NCBI GenBank assembly: GCA_021372355.1
Contig: JAJFUQ010000167.1
Span: forward strand, 1 to 60,790
Length of the DNA stretch: 60,790 bases
Reading direction: 5' to 3'
From: Nocardiaceae bacterium
GTDB taxonomy: Bacteria; Actinomycetota; Actinomycetes; Mycobacteriales; Mycobacteriaceae
In this document: positions 37,665 to 46,253 of the stretch, piece by piece
How positions within the stretch are numbered: position 1 is the stretch's first letter
Layout of the letters: each line of letters begins with the position of its first letter
Position numbers and translations under genes: made by a program
Notes under the pieces: model-generated
The model's database searches: none
What the model was told of the DNA's origin: nothing
Seen by the model: the letters and a program-made list of their open reading frames with translations, nothing else

Positions 37665-38825
37665 TCATCGGATGCCGCGGCTCGAGGAGTCGATGAGGGA
37701 CCCGGTCAACGCAGCGAGCTCGACGAACGACCGCCGAACCGGAGGGCTGATCAGCTCCGTGCGGATCGCTCCACCTTCGGAGAGGTGCTCGTCGAAGCCG
37801 ATCAGCTGGATGTGGCTGAACTCCTGACGGAATCGCTTGTCGAGCTTCTTGACGCTGATCCGCGGTTTGTGGCCGTGGAGCTGATTGATCACCAGAACGG
37901 CACGTTCGAGCAGGTGGTGGTAGCCGTGTGCCTTGAGCAGGGCGATTTGGCGCAGCACCGAATTCGTGTCGTTCAACGTCGTGCCGCACACGATGACGAG
38001 TGCACACGCTTTTTCGAATGCCGCGAGGCCTACGGAGTCACGCAAGTTCTGACCATGGTCGGAGAAGACGAGCTGGTAGTGGCCGGCGATGGTCGTGAGC
38101 AATTGATCGAGCTGGGGCCCGGTGAATTCGGGGCGTTCAGGACTGGTGTCCGCAGCGAGAATCTCGAGGTCGGAAACATTCATGACCGTGTACGCGCGGC
38201 AGTCGCTGTAGGTGGTGATCTGCGAATCGCGCAGCATGTCGCTCAAGGTGTGGCGGAATTCGTCGGACCGCTCGAGTTCTGCCCGGTCGACGAGATCACC
38301 GAATCCGGGGTCGGCGTCGATCGCCAAGACCTTTTCGCCGCGAAGCTCGGCGAATGTCGAGCCCAGTGCCATGGCGATCGTTGTCACGCCGCCCGAGCCG
38401 ATGACCGGGACATACCAAGTGCCGGCGATACGTTGCCGCGCTTGTTTCCACAATTGTTCGAACCGGACTTCGTCCGCCGATCGGCTGATCGAGAAGCCCA
38501 TCTTGTTCGCCACGCCGCGCCATCCCTTAGCGGACTTACGCGAAACAGACTTGACGGCCAGATCGTCCGACTTCGGTTCACTCAGGAGCGATGCGGTCCA
38601 GTCCGGTACAGCAGCCTTCACCGCGGCCGGAGCACGTGTTTCGACAATGGCAGGTGTGGTGGGCTTTTCCACCACGACAGGCGCGGCCGGCATCTCGGTG
38701 TACTGGTCCCAAGGCTTCGGCGCCGCCGTCTGACCCGTGGTCGCTGCTGGTTTGCTCGCGGGATCAGGATCTTTCGCGCTCGGGCCACCGGTCTCGTCCA
38801 CGTTGAGAATGTTGTCGTCGCCCAT
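37665..38825 (-). CDS. EspI/MinD-like protein with degenerate P-loop
   Basis: The 386-residue protein has a Pro-rich N-terminus (10-75) and a MinD/ParA-type domain (from about 135). The deviant Walker A (KGGVGKTT in MinD proteins) reads GSGGVTTIAMALG at 143-155, so both lysines are missing; the switch region reads LVFSDHGQNL. LAIDADPGFGDL is retained. ATP hydrolysis is unlikely. The ATG at 38825 has AGGA nine bases upstream and matches the remnant at 19738. It is the last gene of the toxin-2 operon, convergent with espG. Confidence 0.82.
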   Translation of the reverse strand: MGDDNILNVDETGGPSAKDPDPASKPAATTGQTAAPKPWDQYTEMPAAPVVVEKPTTPAIVETRAPAAVKAAVPDWTASLLSEPKSDDLAVKSVSRKSAKGWRGVANKMGFSISRSADEVRFEQLWKQARQRIAGTWYVPVIGSGGVTTIAMALGSTFAELRGEKVLAIDADPGFGDLVDRAELERSDEFRHTLSDMLRDSQITTYSDCRAYTVMNVSDLEILAADTSPERPEFTGPQLDQLLTTIAGHYQLVFSDHGQNLRDSVGLAAFEKACALVIVCGTTLNDTNSVLRQIALLKAHGYHHLLERAVLVINQLHGHKPRISVKKLDKRFRQEFSHIQLIGFDEHLSEGGAIRTELISPPVRRSFVELAALTGSLIDSSSRGIR

Positions 38826-38919
38826 AATCATTCGTCCTTTGCCGGAGCCTGGCCCTGTCGCAATTCGAACTTTATCGATGGTTGCGCGGCGGTTGATGCG
38901 GGTTGGTGAATGTGGTCCG

Positions 38920-39010
38920 TTACACGGACAAGTCGCAGAACTGGGCGAGCGCGCCACCCCCGGGGTCTAGGTATGAAGCGATGAGGGTCTCGATGCGCAG
39001 CGTGAAGTGG
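38920..39010 (-). pseudogene. 3' fragment of an Imm61-like immunity gene
   Basis: On the minus strand the frame reads HFTLRIETLIASYLDPGGGA then LAQFCDLSV and stops at 38920. It matches the late part of the protein at 21074-21658 (HHLTMPPDELLACYLDPAGG then TLARHPG). No start or first half remains. It sits between the immunity gene of toxin 2 and the espI-like gene. Confidence 0.65.
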
Positions 39011-39136
39011 TAGTTCCATCAAAACGGGAGGCAGGGCGAACGAGGTCACGAAAGGTACCTCTCCTTTGTCGATCGACGGACACTCACCCGTCGCCGCAGT
39101 CCTTGGCTTCCGCACGCAACGGGGTGTGTTCTTCAG

Positions 39137-39559
39137 CTAATCGTCGGTACGGTTTTCGATCAGCAACTCGGCGATGGCAGCCGATAGGTGGGCATCGGTC
39201 AAGCGCAAGATCGTTTGCAGTCTGCCGGCGAGCCCCGGTGATCGATCCTGTGGGCGCATAGGCGCGAGGCCAGCGTCGATCGGCAGACCACTCAAGTACT
39301 CCGGGAATTCCCACATTCCGGATTCGTTCCACGGTCCGTACTCATCGGGCGCAGTCAGTGGTGCGATCTTGCATCCGAGTTCGCCCTCGCGTTCGGAAAG
39401 AAAGACTTGGAGCTTGCATTCCCTGTTTCGGTAGAAGACGGCAGTGCCAACCGGTCCGCCTTCGTTGACGTGGTTCATCGCGTCGACGAAAACAAATCCG
39501 CGGGCCGACAACATCGGCCCCCAGATGCGGTCGACCTCCGACTGGAAATCAGTGGCCAT
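39137..39559 (-). CDS. Immunity protein for the toxin at 39563
   Basis: The 140-residue protein starts 4 bp after the toxin stop, the classical toxin-immunity arrangement. Motifs IWGPMLSARGFVFV, YRNRECKLQVFL and EGELGCKIAPLTAP define a small family with the orphan copy at 20421-20825. It should bind the toxin C-terminus in the cytoplasm. Confidence 0.78.
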   Translation of the reverse strand: MATDFQSEVDRIWGPMLSARGFVFVDAMNHVNEGGPVGTAVFYRNRECKLQVFLSEREGELGCKIAPLTAPDEYGPWNESGMWEFPEYLSGLPIDAGLAPMRPQDRSPGLAGRLQTILRLTDAHLSAAIAELLIENRTDD

Positions 39560-39562
39560 GGG

Positions 39563-41695
39563 TCACCGCACCTTCCGCCAGGTATTCCCGGCTTGAACGT
39601 ATCCATACTGGCCGGCCAACTCTTTCATCGCGCGCACCTCCATCGCTCGGTATGGCCACTCACCGGTGAATTCGGCCTTTGCCAGGATTGCATCCACTGT
39701 CTCCCGTCCGTCGAGATGGAATTCGATTCGGTCGACGCCGCGCTCCATCGCGATCCGGATCACCTCGCGATTGGGCTCGAACATCTTCTCCATGACCTTG
39801 ATGTCGTTTCCGTCGAGGTCACCGAGTGCTTCTCCCCATGCTTCGGCCATGTCGAAGTAGATGCCGCCATTCTTCTTCGCCTCGCCGATGTACCCGGCGT
39901 CAGGCCCTTTGTACGGTCCGAACACGACGCGGTCCGCGTCCCCATAGTCGACGTGGCGCATGGCGGCTGTGGCGAGATCCCGCGACAGTTCGGCGCGGGC
40001 CTGCGGCGATTCGCCGCGCAGCACCGACTGGTGCCAGGCTTTGGCAGCCGCAAGGGTCTGAGGCAGGTGTGCTCGCCACGTGTCGTTCGCGGCTTGGAGC
40101 GCGTCATCCGGCGACCGGTGCACACTCGCGGGCCGTTCGTCGGGGCTGGCGTGGATGGCCTGGCGGTCGCCATGGGCAAACGAGTCCGGCGCGGGGCGAC
40201 CCGTGTGCTCGGATTTCGTGGGCGAGGGAGCACCTTCCGTGGCGAGGTTGAGCGGGTTCGGCGCATTGCTCGACGGTCCGGCGGTGCTCCGTGCGGCGGT
40301 GGCTCTCGAATCCGCTGAACCGTCGAGTCGGTCGTGTGGTCGACCACCGGTTGGCGGGCCTTCCGTGCCTCTGCCGGTCGGCGCGGCGGTCGCGCGTGGC
40401 GCGGTTTTCGGGAGGTCGGCGGGAACGGCCGACCGCGGGACCGTTGACGATGACCCATCGGCACTGCGGTGAACAACAGCGGTACCCGCGTCCGGAGACC
40501 CGGTATCGGGGCGCACATCGGACGAATGAGTGTGGCCTTGCGACGCTGCGGGCGGGGCACCTGAGTCGGTGCTGTGGCCGAGGTCGGGCGTGCTGGCGGC
40601 GTCGTGACTGCTGCTGACGGTCTTTGGCGCAGCGTCGGCGTGGTCGGCTGCGGGAGATGCCGACGCCACTGAATCGCGACCGGCTGTCGCGTCGGGAGCC
40701 GAAGGTGAAGCGGACGCGGACGCAGTCGCAGACTCGGGGGATCGCACCCTGTCACTGGCAGCGGTTTCCGGTTGTTCGCCACCAGCGGGGTGCGCCGGTC
40801 CCGATTGAGGCGAAGCGGGGCCGGCGGAGTCATGGGCAGCGGTTCGCGGTGAGTTGCCGGTTGTGCCAACGGAATTTCGCTGATTTCCACCGGTGCTCGT
40901 GACGACACCACTGGTTTGATCGTGAGGGCTGTCGGCGCGGGACAAGCGTCCGTCGCGCCCACCGCTGTCGGTATCGGACCGATTGTGGTGCTTGATCGCG
41001 CTTCCGGCACTTTCGGCGACTCCCTCGACCGCGCCTTCGGCAGCACCCTCGGCTGCGGCCTGGGCGATCTTGCCGAGGTCATAGCTCTCGCGGAAGCCGA
41101 CGTTCTTTTCCACGGCTTGGCGGGCGGTTTCGAGGATGACGGCTTCGCCCATGCCTTCGGCGGCATTGAACGCGATGCGTTTGACGGCGTTGCGCGCGAT
41201 GGATTCAAGGATTTCGCGGACGAGTTGCTTGATGACTTGAGTGAGGACGACGCGCGTGATGGCGGTGGTGACCGGGATCTCGGCGAGGCTCGCGCCGAAG
41301 GTTTCCGCGGCCGCGGCGAGCATGATGGCGATGTTGATGGCGGTGTAGATCAGTTCGCCGATGTAGATGAGTTTGGTGGCGATGACCTGGTAGCCAGTGA
41401 CTTCGAGGAGGTTTCCGGCCTTGGCGAGTTGCTCGGCGAGGTCGGCGAGGCCGGTGTCTTCGCCGGTCGCGACGTCGTTGAGAACTTTGATGATCGCGTC
41501 GGCGGCTTGGCCTTCGAGGGCGTTGCTCAGTTGGTTGGCGTCGGCGCGGAGTTCGTCGGAGAGGCGTCGTACCTCCGCGGCGACCTGGTCGTAGGTTGTG
41601 GACATCTGCGCGAGCAGGTCTTCGTTCGAGTCGGGAAAGTCGCCGATGAACATGAAGGTACCGACCCACTTGAGGGGTTCGGGAATGTCGATCAC
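39563..41695 (-). CDS. Type VII-secreted polymorphic toxin, novel C-terminal domain
   Basis: The 710-residue protein has a 235-residue N-terminal domain nearly the same as toxin 1 (MIDIPEPLKWVGTFMFIGDF, SFGASLAE-like hydrophobic core, NAVKRIAFNAAEG). A long Ser/Thr/Pro/Ala/Asp-rich linker (236-540) and a 170-residue C-terminal domain follow. The latter (VVFGPYKGPDAGYIGEAKKN, GGIYFDMAEAWGEALGDLDG, IEFHLDGRETVDAI) has no family I can name. The GTG start follows an EspC-like and a YbaB-like gene, the usual CpnT-type operon order. Confidence 0.85.
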   Translation of the reverse strand: MIDIPEPLKWVGTFMFIGDFPDSNEDLLAQMSTTYDQVAAEVRRLSDELRADANQLSNALEGQAADAIIKVLNDVATGEDTGLADLAEQLAKAGNLLEVTGYQVIATKLIYIGELIYTAINIAIMLAAAAETFGASLAEIPVTTAITRVVLTQVIKQLVREILESIARNAVKRIAFNAAEGMGEAVILETARQAVEKNVGFRESYDLGKIAQAAAEGAAEGAVEGVAESAGSAIKHHNRSDTDSGGRDGRLSRADSPHDQTSGVVTSTGGNQRNSVGTTGNSPRTAAHDSAGPASPQSGPAHPAGGEQPETAASDRVRSPESATASASASPSAPDATAGRDSVASASPAADHADAAPKTVSSSHDAASTPDLGHSTDSGAPPAASQGHTHSSDVRPDTGSPDAGTAVVHRSADGSSSTVPRSAVPADLPKTAPRATAAPTGRGTEGPPTGGRPHDRLDGSADSRATAARSTAGPSSNAPNPLNLATEGAPSPTKSEHTGRPAPDSFAHGDRQAIHASPDERPASVHRSPDDALQAANDTWRAHLPQTLAAAKAWHQSVLRGESPQARAELSRDLATAAMRHVDYGDADRVVFGPYKGPDAGYIGEAKKNGGIYFDMAEAWGEALGDLDGNDIKVMEKMFEPNREVIRIAMERGVDRIEFHLDGRETVDAILAKAEFTGEWPYRAMEVRAMKELAGQYGYVQAGNTWRKVR

Positions 41696-41713
41696 AGGTG
41701 ACCCATCAACGGT

Positions 41714-42199
41714 TCACCAGGCCGATCCGCGGGGGTCGTCGTCTGAGCTGTCGGTTCTCCAGCGCTCTTCTGCCTCCGGAGGCGCCAACGACGGCTCGAC
41801 CCGCGTCGATCGGAGCAACTCCACGACGTTGGGTGGGGCGGGAACGTCCCCGAGCAGCTTCTGGCGCATTGCCGCCATGTCCCCGGCCGCCATGATCTCC
41901 GACATCGTCGCGCTGACTTGGCGTCGAACGTCGGTCGAAGCCTGCTGCGCCGTGTGGGTGATAGCCGCGGCGAGGCCGTCGATCCCCAATTCCCGGGGAG
42001 CGGCCGGGTCGATTTCGGTCTTGATGATCGTCCCGGCGGCGTTCACCCAGATGGTCACCATTGAGTCGTCCGACGTCGCACGGGCCGTCAATTGACTCGA
42101 CTTACGTTGCAATTCGCCGATCTTCGCGAGGCGGGTATTGAAATCCGCCATCATCGCGTCGATCTTGGCCTGTGCCTCGCCCGCGAATTCCAACGCCAT
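41714..42199 (-). CDS. YbaB/EbfC-family protein (EspL-like)
   Basis: From the ATG at 42199 the protein is 161 residues. It has the YbaB-type core (AKIDAMMADFNTRLAKIGEL, MVTIWVNAAGTIIKTEI, LAAAITHTAQQASTDVRRQV) and a Pro/Glu-rich tail. EspL of ESX-1 belongs to this family. It sits between the EspC-like gene and the toxin and may act as a chaperone or nucleoid-type binding protein. A TTG at 42214 is an alternative start. Confidence 0.78.
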   Translation of the reverse strand: MALEFAGEAQAKIDAMMADFNTRLAKIGELQRKSSQLTARATSDDSMVTIWVNAAGTIIKTEIDPAAPRELGIDGLAAAITHTAQQASTDVRRQVSATMSEIMAAGDMAAMRQKLLGDVPAPPNVVELLRSTRVEPSLAPPEAEERWRTDSSDDDPRGSAW

Positions 42200-42217
42200 C
42201 CCCCTGAATTCCAACGC

Positions 42218-42553
42218 CTATTTGCCGGTGCCCTCGACCCGATTCGAACCGATTGCCCCGGTGATCTCCTCCTCTTGATGGAGAAGACCCTCCGCTGTCT
42301 TGCGTAGGCCGTCGGCGATTTCGCTCAACGTCTTGGCCGCCTGCTGGAGCGATTCTTCGATCTGCTCGCGGGCTTTCAGGTAGCCCGTGCCGAAAACGCC
42401 TCCCGGCTCGTCGTCGCCCCAGGCGTCCTTGTCATGGGCGTCGACCTCGTTGAGCAGGCGCGCTCGTGCCGCCTCTATCTCGTCGGCACGCTTGTCCAGA
42501 TTGCCGCCGAGACTGTGCACCTTTTCATGGTCCGCATCGAGATGGTCAGACAC
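42218..42553 (-). CDS. EspC-family type VII secretion target
   Basis: The 111-residue helical hairpin protein has a W-x-x-D turn (DAWGDDEPGGVFGTGYL, Trp45) and a long second helix. It resembles EspC/WXG-like partners found first in CpnT-type toxin operons. It starts the minus-strand operon EspC-like, YbaB-like, toxin, immunity, EspI-like, and is divergent from eccD. Confidence 0.78.
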   Translation of the reverse strand: MSDHLDADHEKVHSLGGNLDKRADEIEAARARLLNEVDAHDKDAWGDDEPGGVFGTGYLKAREQIEESLQQAAKTLSEIADGLRKTAEGLLHQEEEITGAIGSNRVEGTGK

Positions 42554-42720
42554 GTGAATCCCCTCCGAAGTCCGGAATTCGAATTGTTTCCCAGAGTGTT
42601 ACCGGCTAACTGTATGCCAGGTCGTGAGCAGGCGAATTTGGTCTGTCGAAATGCCCCGATCGGAACCGAGATCTGCGGGATAGTGGTGTGGCGTAGTACT
42701 TCGGATGGGGGATTCGACGA

Positions 42721-44211
42721 GTGACCGGGCCAGCCAAAACAACTGGTGGACAAGTTGCGGTATCAACCTCGAACATCGAAGTGAGCCGGGTGTCCGTCAT
42801 TTGTGGCTCGACTCAGGTCGACGTTGGACTCCCGTCGAACGTGCCCATCGCCGACCTGATTCCGGAGCTTGCCAGGTTGTTGCTTCGCGACCAATATGGC
42901 GAGTCGGAGCCGGTTCCCGATGATCTCTCGACGCAGTGGTCCCTCGAACGCATCGGCGAGGGGCCGCTGAACGATGCTCTGTCGCTGAGCGAAGCGGGGG
43001 TTTTCGACGGCGGTCTCTTGGTGCTGCGGACCCGGCCGACGCGCGAACTCCCCGCCCTGTACGACGATGTCGTCGACGCGATCGCCGGAATCAACCACCG
43101 TTCCTTTCGCACTTGGACTCCCGGTGCGGGCGCATGGATCGGGATAATCGGTGGCGTCGCAGGATCTGTTGTGGCCGTCGGCGCGGGCGTTCTCACGCAC
43201 GACTGGGGACCCGGGCGTATCGCCGCCGCCGTCGTGTCGGCGATATTGGCGATCGTGTCGATGGCCGCTGCGAGCCTGTCCGTGAGCCGGTACTCGAGTC
43301 CGAACGTCAGTGCGGCCCTCACCACGCTCGCGTGCGCCCTCGGGTTCGCGACCGGTTGGGCCGCGATCCCGCCGGGATATGGCGGACTGTCGGTGGTTCT
43401 CGGCTTGGCGTTGAGCACCGCGATCGCTCTGATTTCTCTACGAATCACCGTCGGAAATCCGCTGGTCCACATGGCACTGATCGCCGCGTCGCTGGTGGCG
43501 CTCATCGGTGCTGTCGGTTTCGTGACGTGGACGAACAGCCTTGCCCAGACCGGCGCACTCGTTGCGGCGCTTGGTCTTTGGGTGACGCTCATCGCGCCGC
43601 GCGCGACGGTGGCGCTGGCCAAATTGCCCATTCCAACGGTGCCCTCGCCGGGAACGCCGCTCGACTCGCTCGATGCCGAGGAACACGGCAACGTCCGGCC
43701 GGGCGTGAGTGCGATCGGGCACCTCACGCTGCCGACAGTGCAAGCGCTCGAAGTTCGTGCGAAGGCCGCGAACAGTTACGTCTCGGGCCTGATGCTGGGT
43801 TCTGCGGTCGCGGCAGTCGTCGGTGCTGTCATGGTGGCGATGCCGGGCGAGGAAGGCACGTCGTGGCCGCAACTGATCCTGGCGTACGTGGTGGTCGGGG
43901 CGATCGCCATGCGCGGTCGGTCGCACGTTGATCTGGTACAGGCGGCGACGCTCTTCGCGGTTGGCCTCACTGGCCTGCTCGGGGTTTCCGTGGCGGTGAT
44001 GTTCGCATCCGGTGGCTGGGCGCTGGCCGGTTATCTGATGTGTCTGGCGACGGTCGCCGGGGCGATCTATTTCGGGGCGATCGCACCGCGAATCGAATTC
44101 TCGCCGACCGCTCGTCGGGCCGGTGAACTGCTCGAATACGCGATGATCGTGCTGGTCGTGCCCTTCGCCGCGTGGGTGATCGGGCTGTACGGGCTCGCGC
44201 GAAATGCCTGA
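42721..44211 (+). CDS. eccD: Type VII secretion membrane channel component EccD
   Basis: The 496-residue protein has an N-terminal ubiquitin-like domain (about 25-110) followed by eleven predicted membrane helices. This is the EccD layout. The GTG start has a G-rich ribosome site. It forms part of the inner-membrane core with EccB, EccC and EccE. It overlaps mycP by 8 bp. Confidence 0.95.
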   Translation: MTGPAKTTGGQVAVSTSNIEVSRVSVICGSTQVDVGLPSNVPIADLIPELARLLLRDQYGESEPVPDDLSTQWSLERIGEGPLNDALSLSEAGVFDGGLLVLRTRPTRELPALYDDVVDAIAGINHRSFRTWTPGAGAWIGIIGGVAGSVVAVGAGVLTHDWGPGRIAAAVVSAILAIVSMAAASLSVSRYSSPNVSAALTTLACALGFATGWAAIPPGYGGLSVVLGLALSTAIALISLRITVGNPLVHMALIAASLVALIGAVGFVTWTNSLAQTGALVAALGLWVTLIAPRATVALAKLPIPTVPSPGTPLDSLDAEEHGNVRPGVSAIGHLTLPTVQALEVRAKAANSYVSGLMLGSAVAAVVGAVMVAMPGEEGTSWPQLILAYVVVGAIAMRGRSHVDLVQAATLFAVGLTGLLGVSVAVMFASGGWALAGYLMCLATVAGAIYFGAIAPRIEFSPTARRAGELLEYAMIVLVVPFAAWVIGLYGLARNA

Positions 44212-45589
44212 TCGGCGCTTCTGGCCGCGGCTGCTGCGATGTGGCATGGCATCCCTGCTGACCGTTTCCGCCGGGCTGTTGCCGAACGGGACGGCGGCCG
44301 CGCTACAGCCTCCGACCGTGGACTCCGGGAGCCTGCCGTCCTCGGGGGTGGGCGGGGGATCGATCCAAGATCAGGAATGTGTGGAACCGGGAACCGACGG
44401 ATCGGATCTGTCGGGTGTGCCCGCGGCGCTGAAGGCACTCGACATTCCCGATGCCTGGCGGTACTCGACCGGCAAAGGCCAGAAGGTCGCGGTCATCGAC
44501 ACGGGTGTCAGCCCGAGTGAACGACTCGACGTGATAGCCGGCGGGGACTATGTCGGTGGCGGCGACGGAACCCAGGACTGCGACGGCTACGGCACGGCCG
44601 TGGCCGGAGTCATCGCCGCGAAGCGAAGCGACAGCGACGGATTCTCCGGCGTCGCCCCCGATTCGTCGATCATCGCGATCCGACAGTCGAGCCCCTCGTT
44701 CCGCGCCGACAGCGACTCCGCGGGGTGGCAGGAGGGGTACGGCTCGCTCCACACCCTCGCGAGCGCGATCGTGCGTGCCGTAGAGCTCGGGGCGACCGTC
44801 ATCAGTGTGTCGGTTGATGCGTGCCTGCCCGCCAACGAGGACTTCGGTTCCGGTGACGCGGCTGTCGGCGCGGCGGTCAAACATGCCAATGACAACAATG
44901 TCGTCGTGGTTGCCGCGGCCGGCACCGTCACTCACGACTGTGCGCAGAACCCGGGCATGAACGGGGTCGACCCGTCGCGGCCGTGGGACAACGTCATCAG
45001 CAAGATCTCGCCCGCTTGGTACAGCGACCACCTGCTCGCAGTCGCCTCCGTCAACGAGGACGGCGCAGTGTCCGCGTTCAGTCCGGCAGGCCCGTGGGTG
45101 TCGGTGGCGGCACCCGGAACCGGTGTAGTCGCACTGGATTCGAGCAAGGGGACCGAGCGCCTGGTCAACGGCGAAACGGTTCAGGGCAAATTCCAGCCCT
45201 TGCAGGGAACGCGGTTCGCGGCCGGATTTGTCGCCGGTGTGGCGGCACTGATTCGGTCCCGTTTTCCGGAGATGAGTGCACCGGACGTCATCGAGAGGAT
45301 CGAGCGAACGGCGCACGCCCCCGGAACCGGACGGGATCGGTATCAGGGATACGGAGTGGTCGACCCGGTGGCCGCGCTGACGGCGCACAAGGTTCCGAGC
45401 GGACCCGCACGCGACATGTTCGCCTCGGAGAAGATCGCCAAGCCCCGGCCCGGACCGGCCATCGATCTGCCGACGCTCATCACGGGTCTGGTTCTCGGAC
45501 TGGGGGCCGTCGCCGCGGTCGTGATCACGTACGTCTGGGTTCCGTCGGCACGTCGGCTTCGGCGATCCGACGATGATTCAGACCTCTGA
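44204..45589 (+). CDS. mycP: Mycosin MycP with lost catalytic residues (pseudoprotease)
   Basis: The 461-residue subtilase has a signal peptide, mature domain and a C-terminal membrane anchor (about 423-445). The catalytic Asp is kept (VAVIDTGV, Asp99). The His motif reads DGYGTAVAG (Tyr129), the oxyanion Asn motif reads AAAGTV (Thr241), and the Ser motif reads GTRFAAGFVAG (Arg337). Spacing matches mycosins (92/123/239/334 in MycP1), so alignment is secure. It overlaps eccD, as usual. It can only have a structural role. Confidence 0.95.
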   Translation: MPDRRFWPRLLRCGMASLLTVSAGLLPNGTAAALQPPTVDSGSLPSSGVGGGSIQDQECVEPGTDGSDLSGVPAALKALDIPDAWRYSTGKGQKVAVIDTGVSPSERLDVIAGGDYVGGGDGTQDCDGYGTAVAGVIAAKRSDSDGFSGVAPDSSIIAIRQSSPSFRADSDSAGWQEGYGSLHTLASAIVRAVELGATVISVSVDACLPANEDFGSGDAAVGAAVKHANDNNVVVVAAAGTVTHDCAQNPGMNGVDPSRPWDNVISKISPAWYSDHLLAVASVNEDGAVSAFSPAGPWVSVAAPGTGVVALDSSKGTERLVNGETVQGKFQPLQGTRFAAGFVAGVAALIRSRFPEMSAPDVIERIERTAHAPGTGRDRYQGYGVVDPVAALTAHKVPSGPARDMFASEKIAKPRPGPAIDLPTLITGLVLGLGAVAAVVITYVWVPSARRLRRSDDDSDL

Positions 45590-45597
45590 CGTGCAGT

Positions 45598-45954
45598 TCA
45601 GGACGACTCTCCGAGTTGTTCAGTGAGCCCGGCAATCTGTTCCTTCATCGCCGTCACGGCGCGTTCAGCAGCCTGCTGGGCGAGATTGACAATCCGTTTC
45701 GACAGCTCCGACGCGTGCAGATTCATCGCGGCATCATCGAGCGCGATGTGCACCAGCGTTCCGGCGCCATCGACCTCGACGACCACCGCGGAGTCGGCCG
45801 TCGCTGCCTGAAACCGCGCGGAGCGAAGGCGTTCGCTCGTCACCGTCACCGCCTCGAGGGCCTGCTTCGCGCGCCGTTCAAGATCGTCGAACGTCACCGC
45901 AGTCGCGGGCGGCATTGGTGCGGATGGTGGCAGATGTGCGAAGGGATCGACCAT
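45598..45954 (-). CDS. YbaB/EbfC-like protein
   Basis: The 118-residue protein has a YbaB-type core (FDDLERRAKQALEAVTVTSE, AVVVEVDGAGTLVHIALDD, LSKRIVNLAQQAAERAVTAM). The ATG overlaps the upstream stop (TGATG). It is the third gene of the minus-strand unit MinD-like, YbaB-like, YbaB-like and is convergent with mycP. Confidence 0.75.
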   Translation of the reverse strand: MVDPFAHLPPSAPMPPATAVTFDDLERRAKQALEAVTVTSERLRSARFQAATADSAVVVEVDGAGTLVHIALDDAAMNLHASELSKRIVNLAQQAAERAVTAMKEQIAGLTEQLGESS

Positions 45955-46253
45955 CACGCGTCTTCGTCTTCCGAGACTTCGATTGCCTGGACATCCGCCA
46001 GTGTCGGCAGTTGCAGGTACGACAGAACCGTCGGGTCGACACCCTGCTCCGCCAGTTGCCGACGGCGCTCGTAACCCGCCCGCACCGCGGCCTGCTTACA
46101 CAGGTCGGTGAGACGCCGCGCGAGGACCTCGGGCGGTCGCTGCATTTCGGATGGATCGATGTGCAGCTCCGTCGGAATTCCCTGTTCGGTCGTTCGGACG
46201 GTGATCGAGCCATCTCGCGAGGCGGCCTGACCGGCGACGGGACGAGTGTCCAT
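45954..46253 (-). CDS. YbaB-like T7SS-associated protein, 99 aa
   Basis: The ATG at 46253 overlaps the stop of the MinD-like gene (ATGA). The product shows the YbaB-type strand-turn and helix (GSITVRTTEQGIPTELHIDP, LARRLTDLCKQAAVRAGYER). The two adjacent YbaB-like proteins probably form a heterodimer. Confidence 0.72.
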   Translation of the reverse strand: MDTRPVAGQAASRDGSITVRTTEQGIPTELHIDPSEMQRPPEVLARRLTDLCKQAAVRAGYERRRQLAEQGVDPTVLSYLQLPTLADVQAIEVSEDEDA

